From the NCBI RefSeq assembly GCF_040750475.1, contig NZ_JABJVY010000026.1:1-64000 (forward strand): a DNA stretch of 64,000 bases, written 5' to 3'. Under the pieces are notes generated by a model. The model saw only the letters and a list, made by a program, of their open reading frames with translations. It did no database searches and was not told where the DNA came from. Source of the DNA: Amorphus sp040750475. GTDB taxonomy: Bacteria; Pseudomonadota; Alphaproteobacteria; Rhizobiales; Amorphaceae. A program made the position numbers and the translations under genes. Shown here piece by piece: positions 41,611-50,627 of the stretch. Numbering within the stretch: position 1 is the first letter of the stretch; each line of letters begins with the position of its first letter.

Positions 41611-41795
41611 GGTTCGCGTGTCGCCCAAGGCCGGACCAAGATCAAGCGTTGCTGCCCGATGGCTGCCACGAAGTGGCGTTTAGGATAGATACGTGCGGGC
41701 GGCTCGCCGCAGCCGGGTTTCAAGCGGGATGGCGCGCGCCTGGACCCGGCATTCCGGCCGATCCTGCCCAGTATATCGCAACCGAGGACGGACCG

Positions 41796-42350
41796 ATGGC
41801 GCCCGCCAATCGCCCCAACGATCGACGCACCGGCCCACGCCGCCGGCGGGCCGTGCCGCTTTCCGACCTGATCGGCGACGCGCTGACGCCGGCCGCCCGT
41901 AAGCGCGGCTTTGCGTCGGCGGCGATTCTCACCAACTGGGCCTCCATCGTCGACGAGCAGACCGCCAAGACCGCACTTCCCGAAAGATTGATCTGGCCGC
42001 GCCGGACCAAGGCCGACCCCGATGCGGCCGGCGGCGCGACCCTCGTGGTCGCCACCAACAGCGCCTCCGCCCTGATCCTGCAGCACACCGCGCCGCTGCT
42101 GATCGAGCGGCTCAACACCTTCTTCGGCTGGCGCGCGGTGGAGCGCATCAAGATCGTGCAACGCCCGATTCCCGTGCCGAAACCGGAGCGGCAAGCGCTT
42201 CGTCCGCTTTCGCGGGAAGAGGAAGACCAGCTTGCGACACGGCTTGCCGGGGTGGACGACGAACCGCTCAAGGCCGCGCTGGAGCGCCTGGGCCGCGCGG
42301 TGCTCTCCTCCCACGCCAACCCCGGCAAGAGCGAACCGGGCAAGCCGTGA
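41796..42350 (+). CDS. DUF721 (DciA-like) family protein
   Basis: The 184-residue product has a DUF721 core (about 20-110): PLSDLIGDALTPAARKRGFASAAILTNWASIVDEQTA then a beta-rich SASALILQHTAPLLIERLNTFFGWRAVERIKIVQ. DUF721 overlaps with DciA, the bacterial replicative-helicase loader, so a role at replication initiation or in nucleic acid binding is likely, but the alphaproteobacterial branch is less studied. The frame opens at 41541, but the ATG at 41796 with its GAGGACGGACCG context gives the expected N-terminus. dsbA-like and smc follow. Confidence 0.83.
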   Translation: MAPANRPNDRRTGPRRRRAVPLSDLIGDALTPAARKRGFASAAILTNWASIVDEQTAKTALPERLIWPRRTKADPDAAGGATLVVATNSASALILQHTAPLLIERLNTFFGWRAVERIKIVQRPIPVPKPERQALRPLSREEEDQLATRLAGVDDEPLKAALERLGRAVLSSHANPGKSEPGKP

Positions 42351-42390
42351 TCCGGTTGACGCCTCGCCGTTGTCCGCCGAGAAATGGCGC

Positions 42391-42445
42391 CGTTTTGAGC
42401 GCCGGGCAAAAAAGTGAGTACCGGTTTTCGCGAACGCCGGCGCTT
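42391..42445. repeat. REP-like palindrome variant (minus orientation)
   Basis: GAGCGCCGGGCAAAAAAGTG, then AGTACCGGTTTTCGCGAACG, matches the widespread Rhizobiales repeat GCAAAAAAGTGGGTACCGGTTTTGCG and, in reverse, the units at 60076-60179. It separates DUF721 from the dsbA-like gene. Confidence 0.6.
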
Positions 42446-42509
42446 CGCGTTCGAAGCATATGGGTTTCAAACGGCGTCCGTTCCGGGCGCGTGAACGAGG
42501 AGAACTGAC

Positions 42510-43154
42510 GTGACGCTTACCCGAAGGACCGTCCTCGCCGTTGGCGCCGCGCTCGCGCTTGCGGCGTCCGCCCCAGCCGCCTTCGCCCAGGGCGCGGAGC
42601 AGACCGTCGACGTGAAGGAACTGATGGCCGAGGGCCCTCTGCCGGACATGGCGATGGGATCGGAAGACGCGCCGGTGACGATCGTCGAGTACGCCTCGCT
42701 CACCTGCCCCCACTGCGCCCACTTCCACGACGCCACCCTGCCTGAGTTGAAGGAGAAATATATCGACACGGGCAAGGTCTACTTCATCTTCCGCGACTTC
42801 CCGCTCGATCCGCTCGCCGCGGCCGGCGCCATGCTGTCGCGCTGCGCTCCGGACGATCAGTATTTCGAGATGACGGATCTCCTGTTCGACAAGCAGCGCC
42901 AGTGGGCCTACTCGAAGGACCCGGTGTCCGCGCTCCTGAATCTCGCGAAACAGGCCGGATTCACACAAGAAAGCTTCGAGGCGTGCTTGACGAATCAGGA
43001 GCTTCTCGACGGAGTGAACGAGGTGAAGGACAAGGCGGCGCGCGACTTTGGCGTGAACTCGACGCCGACCTTCTTCATCAACGGGCGCATGCTCAGGGGA
43101 GCGCGTGATATTGAGGAGTTTTCCAAGGTCATCGACGAGGAGAGCGGTAGCTAG
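42510..43154 (+). CDS. DsbA family thiol-disulfide oxidoreductase, exported
   Basis: The 214-residue periplasmic protein oxidises or isomerises disulfides. It starts MTLTRRTVLAVGAALAL, a signal with a twin-arginine-like n-region ending AFA near residue 26. The thioredoxin active site is C-P-H-C (Cys66, Cys69), and the cis-proline is in VNSTPTFFING (about 182-192). It belongs to the DsbA/BdbD-like group found upstream of smc in Rhizobiales. The GTG start has GAGGAGA eight bases upstream. smc starts 31 bases after the stop. Confidence 0.92.
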   Translation: MTLTRRTVLAVGAALALAASAPAAFAQGAEQTVDVKELMAEGPLPDMAMGSEDAPVTIVEYASLTCPHCAHFHDATLPELKEKYIDTGKVYFIFRDFPLDPLAAAGAMLSRCAPDDQYFEMTDLLFDKQRQWAYSKDPVSALLNLAKQAGFTQESFEACLTNQELLDGVNEVKDKAARDFGVNSTPTFFINGRMLRGARDIEEFSKVIDEESGS

Positions 43155-43184
43155 TCGGTATCCTGCCGGGAAGGTGCCGCAGGC

Positions 43185-46100
43185 ATGAAGTTCGCTCGGC
43201 TGCGTCTTTCCGGCTTCAAGTCCTTCGTCGACCCGGCCGATCTCCTGATCGAGCCGGGCATGACCGGGGTGGTCGGGCCGAACGGCTGCGGCAAGTCGAA
43301 CCTGGTCGAGGCGCTGCGCTGGGTGATGGGCGAAAGCTCCTACAAGTCCATGCGCGCCTCCGGCATGGACGATGTGATCTTCGCCGGGTCCGGCAAGCGG
43401 CCGGCGCGCAACGTCGCCGAAGTCTCCATCCTGCTCGACAATTCCGACCGCACCGCGCCGGTCACCTTCAACAGCGATGATTCGCTGGAGATCAGTCGGC
43501 GGATCGAGCGGGATTCCGGCTCGGTCTACCGCGTGAACGGACGCGAGGTGCGCGCCCGCGACGTCCAGCTCCTGTTCGCCGACGCCTCCACCGGCTCGCG
43601 CTCGCCTTCCATGGTCCGCCAGGGCCAGATCGGCGAGCTGATCAACGCCAAGCCCACCTCGCGCCGGCAGATCCTGGAAGAGGCCGCCGGCATCTCCGGC
43701 CTTCACGCCCGCCGCCACGAGGCAGAGCTGCGCCTGCGCGCCGCGGAGCAGAATCTCGACCGGGTCGAGGACGTGGTCGGCGAGATCGGCTCCCAGCTTG
43801 AAAGCCTGAAACGCCAGGCGCGCCAGGCCACCCGCTATCGGTCGCTCTCCGCCGAGATCCGCAAGATCGAGGCGCTGGTGCTGCATCTGCGCTGGCGCGC
43901 CGCCACCGAAGCGACCCGCGCCGCCGCCGAGACCCTGGGCGAAGCCAAGGAAGCCGCCTCCGCCGCTTCCGATACCCAGACCACCGCGGCCCGCGACCAG
44001 GCGGTCGCCGCCGCCAAGGTGCCGGAGCTGCGCGACAAGGAAGCCGCCGCCGGCGCCACCTTGCAGCGCCTGAAACACGCCGCGACCGCGCTCGACGACG
44101 AGGAGCGGCGGATGCGCGAGCGACTCGCCGAACTGGAGCGGCGGATTTCCCAGATCGCCTCCGACATCGCCCGCGAAGCCACCGTGCTGTCCGACGCCGA
44201 AGAGGCGATGGCCCGGCTCGACGAAGAGGCCAAGACCCTGGCTGCGGCGGACGCGGGCGCGGAGGAACGGCGCGCCGAAGCCGAGTCCCGGCTTGCCGAC
44301 GAACAGGCCGCTCTGACGCAGGCCGAAGCCGCCCAGACCCAGGCCACCCGCGCGGAAGCCGAGGCCAGCGCGGAGCGCCGGCGGCTGGAGCAGGACCGCA
44401 CGCGGACCGAGCGCGACGTGGAACGCCTGACCGCCGAGCGCGACAAGGTGCGTACCGACCTGACCAAGATCCAGGCCGAGCTCGACAAGACCAGCGGCGT
44501 CGCGGAAGCCCGCGGCCATCTGGAGGCCGCCGAAGCCGCCGAGCAGGACGCCACGACGGCCGCCGAAACCGCGACAGCGGCCGCCGCCGAGGCGCGCGAG
44601 AGAGTGGATGCCGCGCTCGGCCCCGTCAGCGAGCGGGAAAAAGCGATCTCGGCGTTGGAAACCGAGGCGCGGACGCTGAAAGCGGTGCTGGCGACCGCCG
44701 GCGACGACCGCTTTCCCCCGGTGGTCGACGCGATTTCTGTGGATAGCGGGTACGAAGTCGCTCTCGGCGCCGCCCTTGGCGACGATCTCGATGCCGCTCT
44801 CGACACCGACGCCGCGATCTACTGGGCCGCGACGCCGGAAGACGCCGGGGACCCGGCACTGCCGGAGGGGGCCGAGGCCCTTTCCGCCCATGTCCGCGCC
44901 CCGACGGAGTTGCAGCGCCGGTTGCGCCAGATCGGCGTCGTGGACGCCGGCGACGGCGCCCGACTGCAGGCATCGCTGAAGTCCGGCCAGCGGCTAGTCT
45001 CCCGGCAGGGCGACTTCTGGCGTTGGGACGGACTCACCGCCCGCGCCGACGCCCCCACGGCGGCCGCCCAACGGCTTGCACAGAAAAACCGGCTGGATGC
45101 GCTCGCCGCCGAGATCGAGACGGCCAAGGCGGCCTTGGCGGAGGATCAGGCCGCTCTCACCCGCGCCCGGGACAGCGCGACGCAGGCCGCCAACGCCGAA
45201 AAGGCCGCCCGCGACAAGGTTCGCTCAGCCGCCGAAGCCACCCGCGCGGCCCGCAACCGGCTCGCCGCCGCCGAAAAGGAAGCCGCCCAGCTTGAAAATC
45301 GGCGCAGCGCGCTTGCGGAAGCCGCCAGCCGCGCCGAAGCCGCGCTGGCCTCCGCCGAAGAGGCCCGGGAGGCCGCCCGCACCGCCTTTGAGGCCGCGCC
45401 CGACCTGACCGCGCTGGCCGATTCTCGTCAGGTCGCCGACACCAAGGTCGCCGAGCTGCGCAAGGCCGTTTCGGAAGCCCGCTCCCGGCTTGACGGAGAA
45501 CGCCGCGAAAACGAGCTCAGGAGCAACCGCAAGGCGGCGATCACCCGCGAACTGGCGAGCTGGCGCAACCGAATCGAGACGGCCGCCTCCCACCGCGGCG
45601 AGCTCGACACGCGGAAGGCGGAGGCCGAGGCGGAGCGCGCGAAGCTGCTCGACCAGCCGGAGGATCACGATCGTCGCCGGCGCGCGCTCGCAAATGAAAT
45701 CGCCGCGGCGGAAACCGCCCTCGCCGAAGCCTCGGATGCGCGCAGCACGGCCGAAGCGACGCTGACGGAGGCCGACCGGGCTGCGAAGGCCGCGCTGGAG
45801 ACCTTAAGCGGTGCCCGCGAAGCGCTCGTGCGCGCGGAGGAGCGCCTGACCGCCGCCCGCGACCGGGAAACCGCGCTTGCGGAAGAGATCGAAGAAACAC
45901 TGGAATGTTCGCCGCAGGAGGCCGCGCGAATCGGCGGGCTGAACGCGGACGCGCCGGTTCCCGACATGGCCAGCGCGGAGACACGGCTCGACCGGCTGAA
46001 GGCCGAGCGCGAGCGTCTCGGTGGTGTCAACCTGCGTGCCGAGGAGGAATTGCGGGAGCTGGAAGAGCGCCGCGACACCTTGACGCGGGAACGCGACGAC

Positions 46101-46643
46101 ATCGTGACCGCGATCGCCCAATTCCGTCAGGCGATTTCCAGCCTCAACCGCGAGGCGCGAGAGCGGCTGATTGCCGCGTTCGATACCGTCAACAACCACT
46201 TCAAGACGCTGTTCACCCACCTGTTCGGCGGCGGCGAAGCGGAATTGACGCTGGTGGAGGCCGACGATCCGCTGGAAGCGGGTCTGGAGATCATCGCCCG
46301 GCCGCCCGGCAAGAAGCCGCAGGTTCTCAGCCTTCTGTCGGGCGGCGAACAGGCGTTGACGGCCATGGCGCTGATCTTCGCGGTGTTCCTCACCAATCCG
46401 GCTCCGATCTGCGTGCTGGACGAGGTCGACGCCCCGCTGGACGATGCCAACGTCGAACGCTTCTGCGACCTGGTGGCGGAGATGACGCGGCGCACCGAGA
46501 CCCGCTTCCTGATCATCACCCACAATCCGATCACCATGGCGCGGATGCACCGCCTGTTCGGGGTCACCATGGCCGAAAAGGGTGTTTCCCAACTCGTCTC
46601 GGTCGATCTGGAGACCGCCGAACGTTTCCGCGAGGCGGTCTAG
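43185..46643 (+). CDS. smc: Chromosome segregation protein SMC
   Basis: The 1152-residue ATPase loops and compacts DNA with ScpA/B. N-terminal Walker A is GPNGCGKSN (about 29-37). Long alanine/glutamate-rich coiled coils flank a hinge (about 500-620, PVVDAISVDSGYEVALGAALGDDLDAAL). The C-terminal head has LLSGGEQALTAMALIFAVF and Walker B VLDEVDAPLDDANVERF. Length and order are normal. The TAG stop at 46641-46643 lies within the repeat motif CTAGGGTCAGGACCC. Gene order dsbA-like/smc is typical for Rhizobiales. Confidence 0.97.
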   Translation: MKFARLRLSGFKSFVDPADLLIEPGMTGVVGPNGCGKSNLVEALRWVMGESSYKSMRASGMDDVIFAGSGKRPARNVAEVSILLDNSDRTAPVTFNSDDSLEISRRIERDSGSVYRVNGREVRARDVQLLFADASTGSRSPSMVRQGQIGELINAKPTSRRQILEEAAGISGLHARRHEAELRLRAAEQNLDRVEDVVGEIGSQLESLKRQARQATRYRSLSAEIRKIEALVLHLRWRAATEATRAAAETLGEAKEAASAASDTQTTAARDQAVAAAKVPELRDKEAAAGATLQRLKHAATALDDEERRMRERLAELERRISQIASDIAREATVLSDAEEAMARLDEEAKTLAAADAGAEERRAEAESRLADEQAALTQAEAAQTQATRAEAEASAERRRLEQDRTRTERDVERLTAERDKVRTDLTKIQAELDKTSGVAEARGHLEAAEAAEQDATTAAETATAAAAEARERVDAALGPVSEREKAISALETEARTLKAVLATAGDDRFPPVVDAISVDSGYEVALGAALGDDLDAALDTDAAIYWAATPEDAGDPALPEGAEALSAHVRAPTELQRRLRQIGVVDAGDGARLQASLKSGQRLVSRQGDFWRWDGLTARADAPTAAAQRLAQKNRLDALAAEIETAKAALAEDQAALTRARDSATQAANAEKAARDKVRSAAEATRAARNRLAAAEKEAAQLENRRSALAEAASRAEAALASAEEAREAARTAFEAAPDLTALADSRQVADTKVAELRKAVSEARSRLDGERRENELRSNRKAAITRELASWRNRIETAASHRGELDTRKAEAEAERAKLLDQPEDHDRRRRALANEIAAAETALAEASDARSTAEATLTEADRAAKAALETLSGAREALVRAEERLTAARDRETALAEEIEETLECSPQEAARIGGLNADAPVPDMASAETRLDRLKAERERLGGVNLRAEEELRELEERRDTLTRERDDIVTAIAQFRQAISSLNREARERLIAAFDTVNNHFKTLFTHLFGGGEAELTLVEADDPLEAGLEIIARPPGKKPQVLSLLSGGEQALTAMALIFAVFLTNPAPICVLDEVDAPLDDANVERFCDLVAEMTRRTETRFLIITHNPITMARMHRLFGVTMAEKGVSQLVSVDLETAERFREAV

Positions 46644-46700
46644 GGTCAGGACCCATAAATCCGGACGTTCCGAGCGGAAGCTCGCTAAAACAATAACTTA
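46640..46700 (+). repeat. Palindrome-family core fused to a family A remnant
   Basis: CTAGGGTCAGGACCCATAAATCCGGA (written here in pieces: CTAGGGTCAGGACC then CATAAATCCGGA) shares the core seen at 30887 and at both ends of the 13937-14206 element. Downstream, CTAAAACAATAACTTAGAGG matches the family A linker. The smc stop codon is part of the motif. The remaining bases to 46946 hold the F0 operon promoter and no gene. Confidence 0.65.
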
Positions 46701-46946
46701 GAGGCGTTTCGTGTGTCCGTGAGGCGCCGAACGGCTCAAGGGTCGGCGAGCCAGCCAAGCCCCTTGGAACACTGAACATTCCAGGGCCGTCCACCGCAGC
46801 TTGACTCTGTCTTTGCGCGCTGCATAACGTTCGCCGCGACTTAAGGGGTTGGTGGTGGCCTTTTACCCGTGTCCGCCAACGGCTTTCGGGCATGCGTCGG
46901 GGGTCTCCGGTGTGTGCCGGCGGGCCGGGTACACTGTCGAGTGGAT

Positions 46947-47330
46947 ATGGCGGGCGAAGACGACCAGCACTCCAAAGCCTCCGACACGGGCGACCTGTCG
47001 GACCGGCTGCAACAGCTCAAGGGCAAGATCGCGGCTCAGCGAGCGTCCGAAGAGAAGCGCTCCGGACGGGGATCTGGGCCGTCAAGCACCTTTACGGGCC
47101 TCGGTCAGGCTTTGCGGCTGAGTTCGGAGTTTATCGGCGGCATCGCCGTCGGGGCCGGCCTCGGCTGGTTTCTTGACGAATGGCTCGGCACTTCGCCCTG
47201 GGGCCTCATAGTTTTTCTTTTACTCGGCTTCGCAGCCGGTGTTGTGAACGTGTTGCGATCGGCGGGGTTGATCCAAACCCCGGAACCCGGCAAAAGGCGG
47301 GTCAACGAAGACGGAGGCGACGGTCAATAG
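46947..47330 (+). CDS. atpI: F0F1 ATP synthase accessory protein AtpI
   Basis: The 127-residue protein has a charged N-terminus (DLSDRLQQLKGKIAAQRASEEKR) and two membrane helices: LSSEFIGGIAVGAGLGWFLDEWLGTSPWG and a GLIVFLLLGFAAGVVNVLR hairpin (about 60-105). AtpI helps assemble the c-ring and may carry Mg2+. It precedes atpB by 33 bases. The ATG at 46947 has a GTG six bases earlier in the same frame; the extension up to 46869 is non-family. Confidence 0.9.
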   Translation: MAGEDDQHSKASDTGDLSDRLQQLKGKIAAQRASEEKRSGRGSGPSSTFTGLGQALRLSSEFIGGIAVGAGLGWFLDEWLGTSPWGLIVFLLLGFAAGVVNVLRSAGLIQTPEPGKRRVNEDGGDGQ

Positions 47331-47363
47331 CGGCCGGCGCCGACAGCGAGGAGAACGGGGCAA

Positions 47364-48125
47364 GTGGCGGCAGAAGGCGCGCTCGATCCGATCCATCAGT
47401 TCGAGGTTCATCCCATCGTCGACGTTCAAGTCGGCGGGGTCGACCTCTCCTTCACCAACGTCTCTTTGTTCATGTTGGTCACGACCGGCATCGTTGCCGC
47501 CTTCCTGATCCTGTCGACCGGCGGGCGCGGCCTGGTGCCGACGCGGTGGCAGTCCATGGCGGAGATGAGCTACGAGTTTTCCGCCTCGATGCTCAGGAGT
47601 TCGGCGGGCGCGGAAGGCATGCGCTTCTTCCCGCTGGTGTTCTCCCTGTTCATGTTCATCCTGGTTGCCAACCTGATCGGGATGTTCCCCTATTTCTACA
47701 CCGTCACCAGCCAGCTCATCGTCACCTTCGCCTTCTCCATGCTGGTGATTTTGACGGTGGTCGTGGCGGGTATCCGGCGCCACGGCTTCGGCTTCTTCAA
47801 GCTGTTCGTGCCCGAAGGCGTGCCGATGGCGATCCTGCCGCTGGTCAGCGCGATCGAGGTGATCTCGTTCATCTCTCGTCCGGTCAGCCTCTCGGTTCGT
47901 CTGTTCGCCAACATGCTTGCCGGCCACATCACGCTGAAGGTGTTCGCCGCCTTCGTCGCCGGGCTGGGCGCGCTTGGCGCGATCGGCATCGTCGGCGCGA
48001 TCCTGCCGCTGATCATGACGGTAGCCATCACGGCCCTGGAGTTCCTGGTCGCCGCGCTGCAGGCCTATGTGTTCGCGGTTCTGACCTGTCTTTACCTGAA
48101 CGACGCGCTGCATCCGTCGCACTGA
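47364..48125 (+). CDS. atpB: F0F1 ATP synthase subunit a
   Basis: The 253-residue membrane subunit forms the proton half-channels against the c-ring. The essential arginine lies in SLSVRLFANMLAGHITLKVF (about 173-192). Five to six helices and the late FLVAALQAYVFAVLTCLYLNDALH segment are typical. The start is a GTG at 47364 with GAGGAG upstream. It is second in the operon atpI-atpB-atpE-b'-b; the F1 genes are elsewhere, as normal for alphaproteobacteria. Confidence 0.96.
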   Translation: MAAEGALDPIHQFEVHPIVDVQVGGVDLSFTNVSLFMLVTTGIVAAFLILSTGGRGLVPTRWQSMAEMSYEFSASMLRSSAGAEGMRFFPLVFSLFMFILVANLIGMFPYFYTVTSQLIVTFAFSMLVILTVVVAGIRRHGFGFFKLFVPEGVPMAILPLVSAIEVISFISRPVSLSVRLFANMLAGHITLKVFAAFVAGLGALGAIGIVGAILPLIMTVAITALEFLVAALQAYVFAVLTCLYLNDALHPSH

Positions 48126-48177
48126 CGGTCCGCGCCCGACCAACCCGACTAAATTTCCACGTGAAGGAGCAAACCTC

Positions 48178-48405
48178 ATGGAAGCTGAAGCTGCGAAGTT
48201 CATCGGTGCGGGTATCGCCTGCCTCGGTCTCGGTGGTGCCGGTATCGGTCTCGGCCACATCTTCGGCAACTATCTGGCGGGCGCGCTGCGCAATCCGTCG
48301 GCTGCCGATGGCCAGTTCGGTCGTCTGATCTTCGGCTTCGCCGTGACGGAAGCGCTGGGCATCTTCTCGCTTCTGATCGCGCTGCTGCTCCTGTTCGCCG
48401 TCTAA
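48178..48405 (+). CDS. atpE: F0F1 ATP synthase subunit c
   Basis: The 75-residue hairpin forms the rotor ring. The glycine-rich first helix (GAGIACLGLGGAGIGLGHIFGNY), the polar RNPSA loop and the second helix with the proton-carrying Glu in FAVTEALGIFSLLIAL are all in place. GAAGGAG lies seven bases before the ATG. Confidence 0.97.
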   Translation: MEAEAAKFIGAGIACLGLGGAGIGLGHIFGNYLAGALRNPSAADGQFGRLIFGFAVTEALGIFSLLIALLLLFAV

Positions 48406-48479
48406 TCTCAGACGGTTCGTCTACCTCGTTTGGTACGGCCGGCGTTCACTAGAACGCCGGCGGAAGAGGACGTAACGCG

Positions 48480-49046
48480 ATGGCCAGCGAAGGCTTGGCG
48501 CGGCAGGCAGCCGAAGCCGCCCACACAGCACCCGTTGATGCGCCGATCGGTGCGGAGAGTGCGTTTCCGGCGTTCGACGCGGCAACGTTTCCGTCCCATC
48601 TGTTCTGGCTCGTCGTTTCCTTCGGATTGCTCTACTTCCTGATGATCCGGGTCATCGTGCCCCGGCTCGGCGGGATCCTGGAGGACCGGCGCGATCGCAT
48701 CGCCGGCGATCTGGGCGAAGCGGAACGGCTGCGCGAAGAAACCGACGCGGCGATCGAGGCCTATGAGACCGAGCTTGCCGAAGCCCGGAAGAAGGCCCAT
48801 TCGATCGCTTCCGATCGGCGCGAGCAGATCAAGGCGGATATCGAGGCCCGCCGCCGCAAGGCGGAGGCCGATCTGAACGAGAAGATCGGATCGGCGGAGA
48901 CTCAGATCGCCGAGATCAAGCAGCAAGCGCTTGGCGAGGTCGAAGGCATCGCGACCGATGCCGCGGAGGCCGTGATCGACACCATCGGAGCGCTCAGCGT
49001 CGATCGGTCGGAAATCGCGACCGCCGTCAAGGCGGCGAAGGAGTAG
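48480..49046 (+). CDS. atpF2: F0F1 ATP synthase subunit b'
   Basis: The 188-residue stator subunit has an N-terminal stretch of about 35 residues, one membrane helix (LFWLVVSFGLLYFLMIRVIVPRLG, about 41-64) and a long coiled coil rich in Glu, Ala and Arg. Having separate b and b' is characteristic of alphaproteobacteria and photosynthetic bacteria, where they form a heterodimer. It starts 75 bases after atpE and ends five bases before the b gene. Confidence 0.94.
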   Translation: MASEGLARQAAEAAHTAPVDAPIGAESAFPAFDAATFPSHLFWLVVSFGLLYFLMIRVIVPRLGGILEDRRDRIAGDLGEAERLREETDAAIEAYETELAEARKKAHSIASDRREQIKADIEARRRKAEADLNEKIGSAETQIAEIKQQALGEVEGIATDAAEAVIDTIGALSVDRSEIATAVKAAKE

Positions 49047-49051
49047 CCGAG

Positions 49052-49537
49052 ATGGGACCCGCTGACGCTTTTTGGGCGCTGATCAGCCTGATCATCTTTC
49101 TGGCGATCCTCGTCTATTACGGGGTGCCCGGCCTGATCGTCCGCTCGCTGGACGGTCGCGCCGACCGCATCCGCAAGGAGCTCGACGAGGCGCGCCGCCT
49201 GCGCGAAGAGGCCCAGGCGTTGCTGGCGGACTACCAGCGCAAGCGCCGCGAAGCCGAGGAAGAGGCCGAGCAGATCGTCGCCGACGCCAAGTCCGAAGCG
49301 GAACGCATGACCGAGGAGGCGAATGCCAAACTCGAGGACATGATCGCACGGCGGACCAAGGCGGCCGAAGACAAGATCTCCCAGGCCGAGAACCAGGCCG
49401 TGGCGGAAGTTCGCGCGCGCGCCGCCGATCTGGCGATCGCCGCTGCGGAGCGGATCCTCTCCGACAAGGTCAAGGGCCAGGTGGCCGACGACCTGGTCGC
49501 GCAGAGCATGGATTCGGTGCGCAATCGGCTGAATTAA
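49052..49537 (+). CDS. atpF: F0F1 ATP synthase subunit b
   Basis: The 161-residue stator subunit begins MGPADAFWALISLIIFLAILVYYGVPGLI, a single membrane helix close to the N-terminus, and continues as coiled coil (LDEARRLREEAQALLADYQRKRREAEEEA) to the C-terminal IAAAERILSDKVKGQVADDLV that contacts delta. The last gene of the operon, it is followed by a perfect terminator stem. The five-base spacing from b' implies translational coupling. Confidence 0.95.
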   Translation: MGPADAFWALISLIIFLAILVYYGVPGLIVRSLDGRADRIRKELDEARRLREEAQALLADYQRKRREAEEEAEQIVADAKSEAERMTEEANAKLEDMIARRTKAAEDKISQAENQAVAEVRARAADLAIAAAERILSDKVKGQVADDLVAQSMDSVRNRLN

Positions 49538-49545
49538 AAATTGCA

Positions 49546-49577
49546 AGAAGGGGAAGCGGATCCGCTTCCCCTTTTTT
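49546..49577 (+). terminator. Terminator of the F0 operon
   Basis: GGGGAAGCGGA (49550-49560) and TCCGCTTCCCC (49561-49571) form a continuous perfect palindrome, followed by six T to 49577. It sits 12 bases after the atpF stop. Confidence 0.92.
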
Positions 49578-49620
49578 GTGCCTTCGGGCCGTTCTGACCA
49601 GCCGCGAAACCGGAATGGTT

Positions 49621-50304
49621 TTACGTCAGCGTCGGCCCCGCATCCTTCTCACCGGCGCACGCCTGAAGCCGCTTCAGCACCGGGTCGATCAGATCGGCAT
49701 CGAACAGCGTGCCTCGCCCCACCTCGAAGGCCAGACGCACGTCTTCAAGGCTCATCGGCTCCTTGTACGGACGCCGCGACAGCATCGCGTCGGCGATGTC
49801 CGCCAGCATCACCAGCCGCGCCTCTCGGCAGATGCGGTCCCCTACGAGGCCGTGGGGATAGCCGCTTCCGTCCAGCCGCTCGTGATGCTCCGCCACGACC
49901 CGAATCACCGTCTCCGGGAAGCCGAACGCCGCCACGAGCCGGACCCCGTGGTCGACGTGCGCGCGCATGGCGGTTTCTTCGATCTGCGTTAGCGGTCCCG
50001 GCTTGTAGGTCAGCCCCTGCGGAATGCGCATCTTGCCGATATCGTGGAGGAGCGCCCCATAGGTCGCCCAGCGCACCTGGTCCTCGGGCCAGCCGAGATC
50101 GGACGCGACAGCCTTGGCGATGGCGGCGACGCGGCGCAGATGATCGACCGTTTCCGGCTCGCGCTCGCCAAGGGCCGCCAAAAGCTCCTCGCTTTTGCGG
50201 GCTGCCACGGCAGGATCATCGCACGAGCTGGTCGCAGCCAATCGCCTCCTCCCTCCAGGGTTCCGCACACACCGATCGACGCCGCTTCCGCGCGCATCTC
50301 TCAT
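49621..50304 (-). CDS. HD-GYP domain phosphohydrolase
   Basis: The 227-residue protein is essentially a lone HD-GYP domain, a family that degrades cyclic di-GMP. The HD pair lies in LLHDIGK (His87, Asp88), the following PLT-x-EE-x-x-MRAHVDHG provides metal ligands, and HHERLDGSGYPHG (140-152) is the GYP motif. There is no receiver or PAS domain; the first 35 residues are arginine-rich and may not be translated, since a GTG at about 50208 could be the start. Lying some 19 kb from a PilZ protein, it is a plausible part of c-di-GMP control. Confidence 0.85.
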   Translation of the reverse strand: MRDARGSGVDRCVRNPGGRRRLAATSSCDDPAVAARKSEELLAALGEREPETVDHLRRVAAIAKAVASDLGWPEDQVRWATYGALLHDIGKMRIPQGLTYKPGPLTQIEETAMRAHVDHGVRLVAAFGFPETVIRVVAEHHERLDGSGYPHGLVGDRICREARLVMLADIADAMLSRRPYKEPMSLEDVRLAFEVGRGTLFDADLIDPVLKRLQACAGEKDAGPTLT

Positions 50305-50627
50305 CCTGACGAACCAAGGTCCGGCTGCAATCGCTCCGGAGGCGTCCGCTTGCGCGCAAGCGGCGCCTTGGCCGGCGAAACGACCCTAAGAAACCGGATC
50401 TCCACAGAGACAATCGGCGGCGCGTCCCGCCCCTCCCCTCAGCGCTTTTGCAGCGTTGTTTTTAAAAGAAGATCAGAAATATTCGAAACTGTCACGCAAT
50501 CCGTCGCGCCGTCCATCGGTTCGACGCAGTCGTGACGCACCGAACAGGCAGCCGACTGCGCAATTCCAGCCGCTGCGTAGTCGTCGATCAGCGCGCGCGT
50601 ACCGAATTCGCGAGCGTTTCTTGTCCG
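50305..50627. other. Gene-free interval
   Basis: About 320 bases between the HD-GYP start (minus) and the coiled-coil gene end (minus). Apart from a modest AT-rich zone near 50455-50490 that could be the HD-GYP promoter, nothing is visible. The short plus-strand frames have no protein character. Confidence 0.4.

Noticed and set aside
41607..44891. 1094-codon minus-strand open frame across dsbA-like and smc
   Set aside because: It is the antisense shadow of the alanine/glutamate-rich SMC coiled coil, which yields glycine/leucine/phenylalanine repeats without domain signals.
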